A stretch of DNA of 64,000 nt from Synechococcus sp. PROS-U-1 (GCF_014279755.1 NZ_CP047951.1:992001-1056000); one strand, 5' to 3'. Shown: positions 45,305 to 53,566, numbered from the stretch's first letter. Notes: a model not told the origin generated them from the sequence alone. Translations and numbers: made by a program.

Positions 45305-45802
45305 TCACTGTCGTGTCAAGAAGGAAATGGGAATCGAAAACGTGATGATGCGATGGGGATCTCCGGGAAGAATGGCGACGCAGGCCACTTCCCGGTCAGC
45401 ATGAGCCTCACGGGACTGCACAACAAAGGCCGTTGCGTCTTCGATGCTCCACATCGGGGCATCACCGGAACGGCGTTCATCTCTGTAGGACTGCCAAACC
45501 TCGACAAAGGCTTCACCCTCCTCACCGCTCTTCATTTCGCTCAGCGCTTGTTCCAATCCCACGTCTTCGAAACGCTCGAACAGACGCACCATCAATGGGT
45601 GAGCAATGGTGGATGAGGCCTTCAGCGTCGAATTGATCGTGCCGATAGCGGTCACGATCAGTTTTGGTTTGGCGCGCCTTGCATCGATGACTCCCACAGG
45701 CAGGTTGAGATCCCAGGTTGGGTGTCCGCTGACAGCACAGGCCAGATCAAACAGCCCCAAGCTGCATTGCTTGATCAGGCTCTGAATGGTCTGTCGATCC
45801 AT
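45305..45802 (-). CDS. Hypothetical protein (165 aa)
   Basis: One hundred and sixty-five residues: MDRQTIQSLIKQCSLGLFDL, then RAKPKLIVTAIGTINSTLK, and a late segment with VACVAILPGDPHRIITFSIP. Mixed alpha/beta composition without membrane segments. No family recognised. Confidence 0.62.
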   Translation of the reverse strand: MDRQTIQSLIKQCSLGLFDLACAVSGHPTWDLNLPVGVIDARRAKPKLIVTAIGTINSTLKASSTIAHPLMVRLFERFEDVGLEQALSEMKSGEEGEAFVEVWQSYRDERRSGDAPMWSIEDATAFVVQSREAHADREVACVAILPGDPHRIITFSIPISFLTRQ

Positions 45803-45879
45803 GGTTCAGTTTCTCGCGGCCCGATTCACCGTTTGCATCCCAGTGTTGCCAAGATGGCTCTCGATTGGTGACGCAGCAG

Positions 45880-46050
45880 ATGTCCCTGGTTCAGATTTAT
45901 CTTGATGCCGTCACCCACCAGGTGATCACCAATGAAGAACTTGCCTATGTCGCAGGCAATCAGGATCGCTTTGATCGCACTGAATTGAAACTCACGGCGC
46001 GGCTGGAACACCTCATCGGTGTTGGCAATATCAGCGTCGGTAGGCGCTAA
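45880..46050 (+). CDS. Small conserved protein, paralogue of the 41593-41775 gene
   Basis: Fifty-six residues from ATG 45880: MSLVQIYLDAVTHQVITNEE, then LAYVAGNQDRFDRTELKLTA and a C-terminal GNISVGRR. The full-length resemblance to the 41593-41775 product points to a small family present twice within 5 kb. Function unknown. Confidence 0.68.
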   Translation: MSLVQIYLDAVTHQVITNEELAYVAGNQDRFDRTELKLTARLEHLIGVGNISVGRR

Positions 46051-46198
46051 CTAGCCAAATAGAATGCGCTGAAGGCGTGTCAGGAATAGACGCATTGGCC
46101 TTTTCTCACGACTGAAAATCATTCGGTCATGTGACAGCATCGCGCAAGTTACCCGATCTCAGCCCCTGATAGGCAGAAATTGAGGCGACGTCAAGACT

Positions 46199-46357
46199 TC
46201 AGGGGAGTGCTACGACCCCTGACCATGTTTGAAGAACATCGGGTGCACCTTGAGTCAGGGCCGATACGGCGCTAGCCGAACCGATTCCGATTCCCACCAC
46301 GACACCGATGGCAAAGACAAGCAGTCCTGTCAGGACGCTGCGATCGGAAAAGGACAT
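46199..46357 (-). CDS. Small single-pass membrane protein (52 aa)
   Basis: ATG at 46355-46357: MSFSDRSVLTGLLVFAIGVV, then VGIGIGSASAVSALTQG and a polar end. One glycine-rich membrane helix. AGGTATGTCC is the context of the start; a longer frame to 46420 has no better start. Function unknown. Confidence 0.55.
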   Translation of the reverse strand: MSFSDRSVLTGLLVFAIGVVVGIGIGSASAVSALTQGAPDVLQTWSGVVALP

Positions 46358-46544
46358 ACCTGGATGATCAGCCTCTTTGACTTTCCTTCGGGGAGCATCA
46401 GTTGGCCACCTTGATGTCACAGGTCGTGATGGGTTCCTGGGGACATCAGTTGTGTGCTTTCGACCATAAAGGTAGATCTACCGACTGATCGAAATGGGCT
46501 GTCTTCGCTAACAACCGGTTGTCAGCCAGATGGCAGTCCAAGTC

Positions 46545-46763
46545 ATGAAAACGATTGACGAGCACATTCAGAAGGATCAAGAGGAATTCCTCAAGGCCCT
46601 GTCTGAACACAATGAAGGCAAGGTCCGTCATCTCACGGAAGAGCTGCAGTGGTTGTTGGATCACAAAAAGGAATTTCCTGATGATCCCCATGACCCCTCT
46701 CCCCTGGAACTGTTCTGCGAGCAGAATCCCGATGAACCCGAATGCTTGGTTTACGACGACTGA
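46545..46763 (+). CDS. cp12: CP12-like Calvin-cycle regulatory protein with only the C-terminal cysteine pair
   Basis: Seventy-two residues from ATG 46545 (alternative ATG 46530). The C-terminus LELFCEQNPDEPECLVYDD matches the C-terminal CP12 motif (two Cys spaced eight apart) that docks GAPDH. The N-terminal part is an acidic/basic helix (MKTIDEHIQKDQEEFLKALS) without the N-terminal cysteine pair used for PRK in full CP12. Likely involved in redox control of PRK/GAPDH or a related interaction. CP12 variants with one Cys pair are known in cyanobacteria and phages. Confidence 0.75.
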   Translation: MKTIDEHIQKDQEEFLKALSEHNEGKVRHLTEELQWLLDHKKEFPDDPHDPSPLELFCEQNPDEPECLVYDD

Positions 46764-46873
46764 GCCGTGCAGGCGGGCTGAGTAGAAGTACTCATCAGAA
46801 GGCCGTTGCTTGGCGTGGAGTCGCGCTGCGTCACGCAACTTATTTAAGTTGTGTGTAGTCGATTAGCTCTGCA

Positions 46874-47377
46874 GTGATCCGCGCCATCCTTTCCCGCCCC
46901 ATTGCAGGCGATCTTGGACTACTTGTTCTTCGGGTGTTCACGGGTGCTCTGCTGATCCACCACGGCTACGAGAAGCTCGCCAACATCGAAAATTTTGCTG
47001 ATGCATTTGTCCGTCCCTTGCATCTGCCTTTCCCGATCCTTCTGTCCTACGTCGCGGCGTTTTCGGAGGTGATTGGCAGCTGGTTGCTGATCACGGGGTT
47101 GTTGACCCGGATGGGGGCGTTGGCGGTTGCAGGAACCATTTCCGTCGCCATCTACCACGCGATCGTCACAGCTGGCTTCAATATCTACCTGCTAGAGCTT
47201 CTGGGGCTGTACTTCGCCGCCGCTGTTGCGGTGTTGGCCTGTGGACCAGGGGTGTTTTCCATTGATGAGCTCATCGCACGACGTCTTGAGCCCGACATGC
47301 AGTTTTCTTCTGAACAAGACGGCGACCTTGCTACAAGCAACGGATCTGTTCTTGAAGAAGTTGCAGTTGGTCGTTGA
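46874..47377 (+). CDS. DoxX family membrane protein
   Basis: One hundred and sixty-seven residues from GTG 46874, with four membrane helices. The DoxX hallmark appears as LGLLVLRVFTGALLIHHGYE and later VAAFSEVIGSWLLITGLLTR. Members are quinone or thiosulfate-oxidation related, or of unknown function; the role here is open. A terminator follows the stop. Confidence 0.82.
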   Translation: MIRAILSRPIAGDLGLLVLRVFTGALLIHHGYEKLANIENFADAFVRPLHLPFPILLSYVAAFSEVIGSWLLITGLLTRMGALAVAGTISVAIYHAIVTAGFNIYLLELLGLYFAAAVAVLACGPGVFSIDELIARRLEPDMQFSSEQDGDLATSNGSVLEEVAVGR

Positions 47378-47401
47378 TCATCACTGATTGATCGTTTGCC
47401 T

Positions 47402-47427
47402 GGTCCCGCTCCGGCGGGGCCTTTTTT
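47402..47427 (+). terminator. Intrinsic terminator after the DoxX gene
   Basis: Stem GGTCCCGC / GCGGGGCC (47402-47409 / 47414-47421) with a 4-base loop and one G-U pair, then TTTTTT. It lies 25 bases after the DoxX stop. Confidence 0.85.
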
Positions 47428-47487
47428 AGTGCCTGGCAACGGTACGGGTGAAGGACGCGTCAGAATCGCTGGAGTTGGTTCAACGCG

Positions 47488-47643
47488 ATGAAAGAGGTCA
47501 GCCTGCTGGAGATGATCGGACGGTCATTGGCAAAAGTTGCCGCTGGAGCGGGTGTTGCTGCGGTATTGATCTGGTTGACTTACGTGCTGCTGGATTTTGG
47601 GCATATGCAATCTGGCTTTACCCTCCCTCAGTCCAGTTATTGA
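47488..47643 (+). CDS. Small single-pass membrane protein (51 aa)
   Basis: ATG 47488: MKEVSLLEMIGRSLAKVAAG, then AGVAAVLIWLTYVLLDFGH and a polar end. One membrane helix. It starts a run of three small same-strand genes (47488-48147). Function unknown. Confidence 0.55.
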   Translation: MKEVSLLEMIGRSLAKVAAGAGVAAVLIWLTYVLLDFGHMQSGFTLPQSSY

Positions 47644-47649
47644 ACTGAG

Positions 47650-47835
47650 ATGGAGTGGAATGATGCCGAGTCACCGTTGCTGATCATCTCCTCTCTGTTC
47701 ATTGGTCTGCAAATCTGCTGGATCGGGGCCATGCTGCGACGTAACCAGCGCAGACGCTTGGGAGAACCTCTCAGTTCAACGGCATTTCAACGTGAACTCG
47801 AGCGGATTTTTTCAAGAGCGGATGGAGTGTCTTGA
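47650..47835 (+). CDS. Small membrane protein (61 aa)
   Basis: Sixty-one residues: MEWNDAESPLLIISSLFIGL, then QICWIGAMLRRNQRRRLGEP and a polar helical end. One membrane helix followed by an Arg-rich cytoplasmic flank. Six bases downstream of the 51-residue gene. Confidence 0.6.
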   Translation: MEWNDAESPLLIISSLFIGLQICWIGAMLRRNQRRRLGEPLSSTAFQRELERIFSRADGVS

Positions 47836-47838
47836 GTG

Positions 47839-48147
47839 ATGAAGCAACTGCCTGGTCATCGGAGCAGAACGATGCCGCGATGGCTGAAAACCGTCATGGC
47901 AGGAACATTTACGGTGATTGCCACCATTTGGTTGCTCTCGTTGCTCCCATTTCTGCTACTTGCAGCACTCTTGTTATCAATTTTGCTAATTCCGATAACC
48001 CGCCGTCTCCGGCGGGAGATGGAGGAGGCTGGTTTCAATGTTGAGCAACCGATGGAATCTGACCAACGTCTAGATGTCAACATCACTCCATGGCACCGCC
48101 AAATGCGTAATGCCTGGAGAAAGTTCAGCTCCGGAATAGGTCGTTAG
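47839..48147 (+). CDS. Membrane protein of unknown function (102 aa)
   Basis: From ATG 47839 (GTG 47836 also possible). It has a basic N-terminus, one strong hydrophobic stretch (VIATIWLLSLLPFLLLAALL) and a basic/amphipathic C-terminal half (LRREMEEAGFNVEQP). Three bases after the preceding gene; overlaps the convergent 225-residue gene by 23 bases. Confidence 0.6.
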   Translation: MKQLPGHRSRTMPRWLKTVMAGTFTVIATIWLLSLLPFLLLAALLLSILLIPITRRLRREMEEAGFNVEQPMESDQRLDVNITPWHRQMRNAWRKFSSGIGR

Positions 48148-48802
48148 CCATTGAACGATAACGCCCCAATGAACGTCCCCCACGTCGGGCACGTGTTGTT
48201 AAACGTTGGCCAGGCAGGAGATACAGAGGAGCAAAATTCACGAGCATCGGTTCAGGACGATCCTTTTGCTCTGCAGCCAATTTTTCAGCGATCGCTTCGG
48301 CAGTGGTTTGGATAGGCGATGAGATTTTTGAAACCACTTCAGGCGCTTCAACCTTGATCGTTCTGCTGGCTACAGGAGAAACGACAGCTTGTTTGGTCGG
48401 CTTGATTGCGCCAAGAGGCCAAAGAAAGACCAGGCTCAACAGAAGAGCAATGGCTGCGGTCAATGTTCCAGTAAGTCCAAAGGCCAGCCCCTGAAAATTC
48501 CACAGCAGCCCTGATGCCGCCATGCCGAAGGTCCCGAGGGTTGCCAACATCAGGCCAAGGAATGAGGCCTGTGGTGCTTTGACCTTGATCGGCTGTAAGT
48601 CCTCAGTGGCTGAAATGGGTTCCAGTTGCGGTTCAGGTCGGAGCAGCACAAAGCTGATCCCGAGCAGCACCAACGCCGTCACCGTGCTGCCAAGCCCCAA
48701 TGTGCGACCTTGAAAATTCCAGAGCAGACCTCCACCGGCAAGACCTGTGACACCGAGTGTTGCCAGAGCAAGACCGCTGAAGAAAGGGAGACGCTTCTGC
48801 AT
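48125..48802 (-). CDS. Membrane protein with an internal duplication
   Basis: Two hundred and twenty-five residues. Two homologous halves each carry a pair of hydrophobic segments around GLLWNFQG: LATLGVTGLAGGGLLWNFQG near residue 13 and LATLGTFGMAASGLLWNFQG near residue 86. A polar, Ala/Glu-rich C-terminal domain follows. Function unknown. Confidence 0.65.
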   Translation of the reverse strand: MQKRLPFFSGLALATLGVTGLAGGGLLWNFQGRTLGLGSTVTALVLLGISFVLLRPEPQLEPISATEDLQPIKVKAPQASFLGLMLATLGTFGMAASGLLWNFQGLAFGLTGTLTAAIALLLSLVFLWPLGAIKPTKQAVVSPVASRTIKVEAPEVVSKISSPIQTTAEAIAEKLAAEQKDRPEPMLVNFAPLYLLPGQRLTTRARRGGRSLGRYRSMANDLFRS

Positions 48803-48805
48803 GAT

Positions 48806-48958
48806 TCAGTTGCCCCTATTTTGCATGGCTGCGTAGGCGACGGCTCCGCCTGTAATCACGGTCAAAACGCCAGCACTAAGCAGGAAGCTCACCAATATGG
48901 CGAATCCAAGAAATGAACCCAAAACTGACATCTTGATTCGCAGCAGTTTTGATTTCAT
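48806..48958 (-). CDS. Small single-pass membrane protein (about 40-50 aa)
   Basis: In frame, ATG at 48956-48958 or 48929-48931. The body is GSFLGFAILVSFLLSAGVLT then VITGGAVAYAAMQNRGN, one membrane helix. It lies 3 bases upstream of the 225-residue gene and likely shares its transcript. Start uncertain. Confidence 0.5.
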   Translation of the reverse strand: MKSKLLRIKMSVLGSFLGFAILVSFLLSAGVLTVITGGAVAYAAMQNRGN

Positions 48959-49218
48959 TAACAACACCAGCAGCAAAATCACAGTGGCCTTGAGGCTTGC
49001 AATTTTTGCAGCGCTGATGGGACAAAATGGATTAATCAACACCATCGGGTGGTCTTGGTCTGACAAATGCGTTGGTTAATTCTGGCGAATATAAGGGCGC
49101 ACTGTGACACCTCCTGCCGCTTGAGCTTCCCCGCGCAATCAGCACCAAAAGGCCGTGACCTATGCACATTCCTGATGAAACTGCAGCCTGCCGTTGTCTG
49201 TGGGAGACGTTGACGGAC

Positions 49219-49244
49219 AAAAAAAACGGGCCCTGAGGCCCGTT
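49219..49244 (-). terminator. Intrinsic terminator of rpsU
   Basis: Stem AACGGGCC / GGCCCGTT (49225-49232 / 49237-49244), loop CTGA. On the minus strand it is followed by a U run (A run 49219-49224 on the plus strand). It lies 20 bases after the rpsU stop. Confidence 0.92.
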
Positions 49245-49264
49245 GATGAATCAAGCCCGCCGGA

Positions 49265-49441
49265 TCAGCGGCGGCGGTTGCGGGAGCGCTGCTTCAGCTT
49301 GCGCTTGTACTTCTCAACGGGAGTCTCGTGGTGACGGATCCGACGCAGATCAGAAAAGATGCCGGCTTTGGCGACGGAGCGCTTGAAACGACGCAACGCA
49401 GATTCAATGCCTTCGTTCTCGCCGACTGTGACCTGACTCAT
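49265..49441 (-). CDS. rpsU: 30S ribosomal protein S21
   Basis: Fifty-eight residues from ATG 49439-49441: [20 protein letters not shown], then [20 protein letters not shown], ending RNRRR. The size and basic pattern match S21. An in-frame ORF to 49462 is not needed. Confidence 0.95.
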
Positions 49442-49849
49442 CCGTTCCCCGAAAGAGAGCAATAAACAACGAGCTTACCAGCCACCCTCGCGTGTCGAGT
49501 CAGATGCCAAACACACTTGGGGAGACCCGGCTGCTCCATGGTCTGTACAGAGGTCTGTTCGGATGCTTCGGCGCCGTGCCGACCCAGGTTCTGCACCTGT
49601 CTTGCGTGACGGTTGTTGAAGAGATGGTGGCGCTTGCAAGCTTCTGCTTTGGGATAGGTCAACCACGTTCGGCAGGTCTCCGTCTTGTCCCTCACGCACT
49701 GCCCCCTGTGCATTGGCCTGGCTGTTCTTTCGGCCGTTCGATTTCTTGCCCACTGCGTTATGGCGGTTCAACTCGAACGCAGCACAGCAGGACAGACCAC
49801 CCATCCCGCCGTGCTGTTGGGGACCATGTTTGAACTCTGAAAGAACCCC
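49442..49849. other. 408-base interval with no supported gene
   Basis: Open frames occur on both strands (for example 49492-49833 plus and 49475-49804 minus) but none has a convincing composition or start. The near end overlaps a GAAAGACCCC / GGGGTTCTTTC hairpin at 49838-49860, which overlaps the next gene's stop. No tRNA, 6S, tmRNA or RNase P signature was seen. The interval may be a decayed gene. Confidence 0.5.
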
Positions 49850-50167
49850 TCAGGGGTCTTTCGGGTTGATCAGCCGGACATAAGCCATGTCAGCTTTTTG
49901 CAGCGCTTCCTCTTCATGGGGTGCTTCACCGCTGTACAGCAGATGAATGATGCGACCGCGATCCATGCCTCGGTCAGCCACTTCCTGCCACAGCCTTGAT
50001 GTGAGCTCGGCATCTCGCCATTCGATTTGAGCATCGATTAAGGCCCGCGTCATGGCGAAGTAGCTCTGACGGTCGTTGCGAAGCCGTTCTTCTGAAATGC
50101 TCTGTTGAAACGGTGGTTTCAGCAGATTGCGGATCGTTTCCGAAGCAGCTCTCAGTACCTTTGGCAT
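49850..50167 (-). CDS. Hypothetical protein (105 aa)
   Basis: One hundred and five residues, helical: MPKVLRAASETIRNLLKPPF, then FAMTRALIDAQIEWRDAELT, and a late EALQKADMAYVRLINPKDP. No family recognised. Confidence 0.6.
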   Translation of the reverse strand: MPKVLRAASETIRNLLKPPFQQSISEERLRNDRQSYFAMTRALIDAQIEWRDAELTSRLWQEVADRGMDRGRIIHLLYSGEAPHEEEALQKADMAYVRLINPKDP

Positions 50168-50337
50168 CGCCGTTTTACGACTTCACTCAGTCTGATTCGG
50201 CTGTCATGGCTGACAACAGAGTGAAATGCCTATGGCTGCAGGGAATTGAGTATTTGAACCTACGGCGATTGAACGGTAGTCCTGATGACTTTTTGTAAAG
50301 TGAACCCGGTTAAATTCAATTCAGCTTCCAAGGTCTT

Positions 50338-50436
50338 GTGGAAATACTCGTGATGGCAGCCATTTTTGTCCCCTTTTCTGCACTTGTCATGAATGCATTT
50401 TCGGGTGATTCAGAAGATGACTTCGATTTTCTCTGA
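50338..50436 (+). CDS. Possible leader-like small ORF (32 aa)
   Basis: From GTG 50338, with an in-frame ATG at 50353: about 32 residues, hydrophobic then acidic (FVPFSALVMNAFSGDSEDDF). Its stop is directly followed by the ATG of the 50437 ORF, suggesting coupling. Weak support. Confidence 0.3.
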   Translation: MEILVMAAIFVPFSALVMNAFSGDSEDDFDFL

Positions 50437-50559
50437 ATGGAAGCGAAACTGCTAGCAATGTTGGCGTTCGGCGCCGCAGTTATGACTCTTTGGGCTTGGT
50501 TGATGGCAAACTTGCCGCAGATGGAGTCTGACCGGAACAAGCAAGGCAGCCGCCGTTGA
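50437..50559 (+). CDS. Small single-pass membrane protein (40 aa)
   Basis: ATG 50437: MEAKLLAMLAFGAAVMTLWA, then WLMANLPQMESDRNKQGSRR. A membrane helix and a basic tail. It overlaps the minus-strand cysteine-rich gene by 80 bases, so one of the two ends may be wrong. Confidence 0.4.
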   Translation: MEAKLLAMLAFGAAVMTLWAWLMANLPQMESDRNKQGSRR

Positions 50560-50977
50560 TGCGATAAGGCGCTATGTGTCCATGGATGCAGGTTGTGCCA
50601 CGAAAAAAAAGTTTCTGTCCCACTTCTCGTGCGTGAGCGTCGGTAAGCGGCAACTTCAGCCATCGTTCGGGAACCTGCCCCACAAGTTTGGATCTTGCTT
50701 CTACAGCTTTTAAGCGTCGATCTTTTTCCTCACGATCGTTTTTGCGGTAAACCCCTTCGATCTGCAATTCTCTAGAGCAACGCTCGCAAGCGTTCACGGT
50801 TGGTTTGCGTCGAGCTGTGTTCAGCGACAACTTGTCGCTGGGAACTTCCCGCTCTGCTCCGCAGCTGCAGCGGCACCACCAGTAGACGTTCCCTGCTTTG
50901 GTCCTTCGTTCGGAAGCGCGCTCAACGGTGAGCTTCCCGTAAACCTCGCCGATGCGGTTGCGTGGACTAGATGGCAT
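50480..50977 (-). CDS. Cysteine-rich phage-like protein (HNH-accessory type)
   Basis: One hundred and sixty-five residues. The N-terminal GEVYGKLTVERASERRTKAG and WWCRCSCGAEREVPSDKL resemble the small DNA-binding/zinc module seen beside phage HNH enzymes. More cysteines follow (ACERCSRE, TTCIHGHIAPYR, GGCLACS). The C-terminal 25 residues overlap a plus-strand ORF. It lies 3 bases downstream of the DUF2130 gene and is probably cotranscribed. Function not established. Confidence 0.6.
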   Translation of the reverse strand: MPSSPRNRIGEVYGKLTVERASERRTKAGNVYWWCRCSCGAEREVPSDKLSLNTARRKPTVNACERCSRELQIEGVYRKNDREEKDRRLKAVEARSKLVGQVPERWLKLPLTDAHAREVGQKLFFRGTTCIHGHIAPYRINGGCLACSGQTPSAASLPSTKPKES

Positions 50978-50980
50978 CGT

Positions 50981-52357
50981 TCAAGCGGGTTGCTGATCAG
51001 AAGACTTATCCAAATCGGCAAACTTATCTGCCATCGTTGGATTTCTGCGGGTCAATTTTTTAACCGTGACATCCTGTGCTTTATCGTTGGCGAGCCGTAG
51101 ATTTCGATCGGCGCCCATCAGCGCATCCTTGGTTTTCTGTAGGTGATCAATCGATTTGTCGATTTCATCTATCGCTGTTTGAAAGCGTCTTGAGGCAAGG
51201 TCGTAGTTTCGTGAAAAGGCTGTTTTGAAGGTTTCGAGATCATTCTCGAAATTGGTAACGTCAATATTTTGAGCTTTAACAAGAGCCAGCTCTGCTTTGT
51301 ATTCTAGTGACTTAAGAGCAGCGTTGCGTAGCAACGTGATGAATGGAATAAAGAACTGTGGCCGAATAATGTATGTTTTTGGATAGCGATGAGAAACATC
51401 AATAATTCCTGAGTTGTACAACTCATTCTCGGGCTCGAGCAGGGACACGAGAACTGCATACTCGCAGTTCTTTTCGATCCTGTCTTTGTTGAGCTCTTTG
51501 AGGAAGTCTTCGTTTTTCTTCTTTGTGGCTGTTGTGTCGGCTTCGTTTTTCATCTCAAACATGATCGAGATGATTTCATTATTGAGATTGTCTTGGTCGC
51601 GGAAGATATAATCACCTTTGCTTCCACTACTTGCGTCGTTGTCTTTTTCGAAATAGGCCCGCGGAAAGGCAGCAGCGCGAATTCGGTTGAATTCTGTTTC
51701 GCAGTGCGCCTCAAGGGTTTCTCCCACCATTTTGGTAGAGAGTCGCGCTTTCATGTCGCGTAGGCGTTCAATTGCCTGATCGCGATCATTGATTTGAGCT
51801 TCATAGCGCTCCTTAAGTGATTGTGATTCCAGTTGATGCTTCAGCTCGGTTTCATTTAAAACACTTTGGAGAGCATCCCTTTGTTTCTCCATCGTGCTCA
51901 CTGCCTCATTCACAGCAAGCTTTCGTTCCATCGAACCTGCATTCAGCTGCGCCTTCAAATCACGAAGCTCGCCCTCTTTCTGGAGTGTCATCGCCTGCAT
52001 CTCTTTGGCGAATCTTGTTTCTGCAAGACGTTGTTCTGTCGCCTGCTGCTCGCGCATCTGCTGCAGTTCAGCGGCGATACGATCCCGGTGCTTTTCGGCT
52101 TTATTGACAGCATCTTTAATTGCCAGTTCCTGATGCATTGCACTTTGCTTGAGTTTTGCTTCGAGCGTCTGCATCTCTCTGTCTTTTTTGGCAATGGCCA
52201 ATTCGATGGCATTGCGTTTGTCTTGTTCTGCCAGGGCGAGCCGTTTGTTCAGTTGTTGCTCAAATTCTCGATCTCTAACCTGTTTAAGGATGTCGGCATA
52301 GCCGGCCTCATCCACCTTGAAGGCTGTGTTGCAGTGGGGGCAGATGATGTCGTGCAT
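50981..52357 (-). CDS. DUF2130 domain protein
   Basis: About 458 residues from ATG 52355-52357. The N-terminal zinc-finger-like segment ([15 protein letters not shown]) is followed by a long coiled coil (about 30-220, Gln/Glu/Lys-rich) and the C-terminal DUF2130 region with nuclease-like features ([40 protein letters not shown]). DUF2130 proteins are often found in variable regions and may be DNA nucleases. An in-frame start at 52399 is less likely. Confidence 0.85.
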   Translation of the reverse strand: MHDIICPHCNTAFKVDEAGYADILKQVRDREFEQQLNKRLALAEQDKRNAIELAIAKKDREMQTLEAKLKQSAMHQELAIKDAVNKAEKHRDRIAAELQQMREQQATEQRLAETRFAKEMQAMTLQKEGELRDLKAQLNAGSMERKLAVNEAVSTMEKQRDALQSVLNETELKHQLESQSLKERYEAQINDRDQAIERLRDMKARLSTKMVGETLEAHCETEFNRIRAAAFPRAYFEKDNDASSGSKGDYIFRDQDNLNNEIISIMFEMKNEADTTATKKKNEDFLKELNKDRIEKNCEYAVLVSLLEPENELYNSGIIDVSHRYPKTYIIRPQFFIPFITLLRNAALKSLEYKAELALVKAQNIDVTNFENDLETFKTAFSRNYDLASRRFQTAIDEIDKSIDHLQKTKDALMGADRNLRLANDKAQDVTVKKLTRRNPTMADKFADLDKSSDQQPA

Positions 52358-52445
52358 GTCTGACGATTTGTGTTGTTCGATCGCGCCACGTGGTGGCATT
52401 TTATCGGGCTCTGGCTAACAAGAGGTCAGATCAATGGTTGGTCCC

Positions 52446-52586
52446 ATGCCTGACTGGTTTGACCCCCATGCCCTGCTGGAGACAGTGATTGTCGTCAGCA
52501 TCGTGGCGATAGCTGCAGTCGGATTCGTGACCGGCATCAAGGATCTGATCACGGACGTTCGCAACCTGCGTCGGGCCAAGGTCTGA
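52446..52586 (+). CDS. Small single-pass membrane protein (46 aa)
   Basis: ATG 52446: MPDWFDPHALLETVIVVSIV, then AIAAVGFVTGIKDLITDVRN, ending LRRAKV. One membrane helix and an amphipathic basic tail. Function unknown. Convergent with the DUF1499 gene. Confidence 0.55.
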   Translation: MPDWFDPHALLETVIVVSIVAIAAVGFVTGIKDLITDVRNLRRAKV

Positions 52587-52593
52587 CGATCCT

Positions 52594-52995
52594 TCAGCGC
52601 TCCAGGGCGGATCGGAGCTCTGCAATCCTTGCTGCATTCACGCCAAGGTCCGAATCCCCCAGTCGAGACTCAGAGCGTGCCTGTATCTGGCCCTTGTCGA
52701 CGTCTGCAAAGAGTTCCAGGTCATCGACGAAACCAAAGATTTCGCTGCTGGCTTCCGCATGGAGGTAGTTCTCGTCTTGGTTAACGACAACCGTCCTGGG
52801 AGTTCCCTCCACCATGGAGCTCAGTCTGTGGAAATCCTCTGATGGGTTGGAGCTCTCCCAGGTTTGCCTTGCGCAGTGAGCAGACGTCTCACATGGACGG
52901 AGTACGCCGTTGCTCAGCCCCAGATCTGAGGGCATGGGCCCGACGATATGGAACAACATCAGAATGGGAGCCAGTAGTCCGACGATGTGGGTCAC
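52594..52995 (-). CDS. DUF1499 family protein
   Basis: About 133 residues from GTG 52993-52995, which overlaps the stop of the upstream small gene. A hydrophobic N-terminus (IVGLLAPILMLFHIVGPMPS) may anchor it. The DUF1499 hallmark EIFGFVDDLELFAD and ARSESRLGDSDLGVNAARI occupies the C-terminal half. Function unknown. ATG 53040 is an alternative start. Confidence 0.8.
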   Translation of the reverse strand: MTHIVGLLAPILMLFHIVGPMPSDLGLSNGVLRPCETSAHCARQTWESSNPSEDFHRLSSMVEGTPRTVVVNQDENYLHAEASSEIFGFVDDLELFADVDKGQIQARSESRLGDSDLGVNAARIAELRSALER

Positions 52996-53168
52996 TGGTC
53001 TCTTCGGGAACGACCTCTCCAGTTGAGCATCCAAAGCCATAGTCCGAAAAGGGTTGCCACCGGTAGGACAATCACCACCAGCTGGCTAATTACGAATTGG
53101 CGTACCTCCGGATCCACGTTTGTGCTGGTTGGGGGGTCAACAGGCCTGAAATGGTCCCAGTTCGCCAT
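52992..53168 (-). CDS. Small single-pass membrane protein (58 aa)
   Basis: ATG at 53166-53168: MANWDHFRPVDPPTSTNVDP, then EVRQFVISQLVVIVLPVATL, FGLWLWMLNWRGRSRRDQ. One membrane helix and a basic C-terminus. Its stop overlaps the GTG of DUF1499 by 4 bases, so the pair is translationally coupled. Confidence 0.58.
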   Translation of the reverse strand: MANWDHFRPVDPPTSTNVDPEVRQFVISQLVVIVLPVATLFGLWLWMLNWRGRSRRDQ

Positions 53169-53192
53169 CATGGTGGCGATTGATGGGCGTCG

Positions 53193-53369
53193 ATGACGAA
53201 TGCAAGCTGGATTGTGCTCGCGTGGCTGGTGGTGGCGCTTGCTTCAGCCGTGAAGTTCTGGTCGATCACGGGGCCGTATCGCAGGAAAACAGCCCTTTCG
53301 AGTGAAACAACGGTTGACCAAGCTCGTCAACGTTTGGAACGACGCTGGCGCAAGGACAGCAAGGTGTAA
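53193..53369 (+). CDS. Small membrane protein (58 aa)
   Basis: ATG 53193: MTNASWIVLAWLVVALASAV, then a polar and basic cytoplasmic half (ETTVDQARQRLERRWRKDSK). Divergent from the 52992 gene with about 25 bases between starts. Function unknown. Confidence 0.55.
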   Translation: MTNASWIVLAWLVVALASAVKFWSITGPYRRKTALSSETTVDQARQRLERRWRKDSKV

Positions 53370-53372
53370 TGC

Positions 53373-53531
53373 CTATTTATCGGCAATAACCCACGCCGTT
53401 GCTGCTCTTTGACGTACATAAAGATCAGCGAGTTCTCTCGCTAGGGCTTTCAAGCTGTCCAGGTCGTTGGTGTCGTCGATGGATCGCTTGATCGATTCAG
53501 CTTCGAATTGCTGAGGCAGACTCAGTTTCAC
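53373..53531 (-). CDS. Small helical protein (52 aa), first of a tandem paralogue pair
   Basis: GTG 53529-53531: VKLSLPQQFEAESIKRSIDD, then TNDLDSLKALARELADLYVR, and QRAATAWVIADK. It shares the L-x2-QQF-x2-E start and the D-x2-x-L-x6-L helix with the gene at 53567-53740. It resembles small conserved cyanobacterial proteins of about 60 residues; any resemblance to NblA is weak. Confidence 0.6.
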   Translation of the reverse strand: MKLSLPQQFEAESIKRSIDDTNDLDSLKALARELADLYVRQRAATAWVIADK

Positions 53532-53566
53532 AATTCACCAAGAATTGGATCAACTGTAATCAAACG

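Noticed and set aside
49442-49849. Possible structured RNA (6S, tmRNA, RNase P or tRNA)
   Set aside because: No diagnostic stem or conserved sequence was seen.
50206-50298. 30-residue plus-strand ORF starting MADNRVKCLW
   Set aside because: No ribosome site, short and without supporting context.
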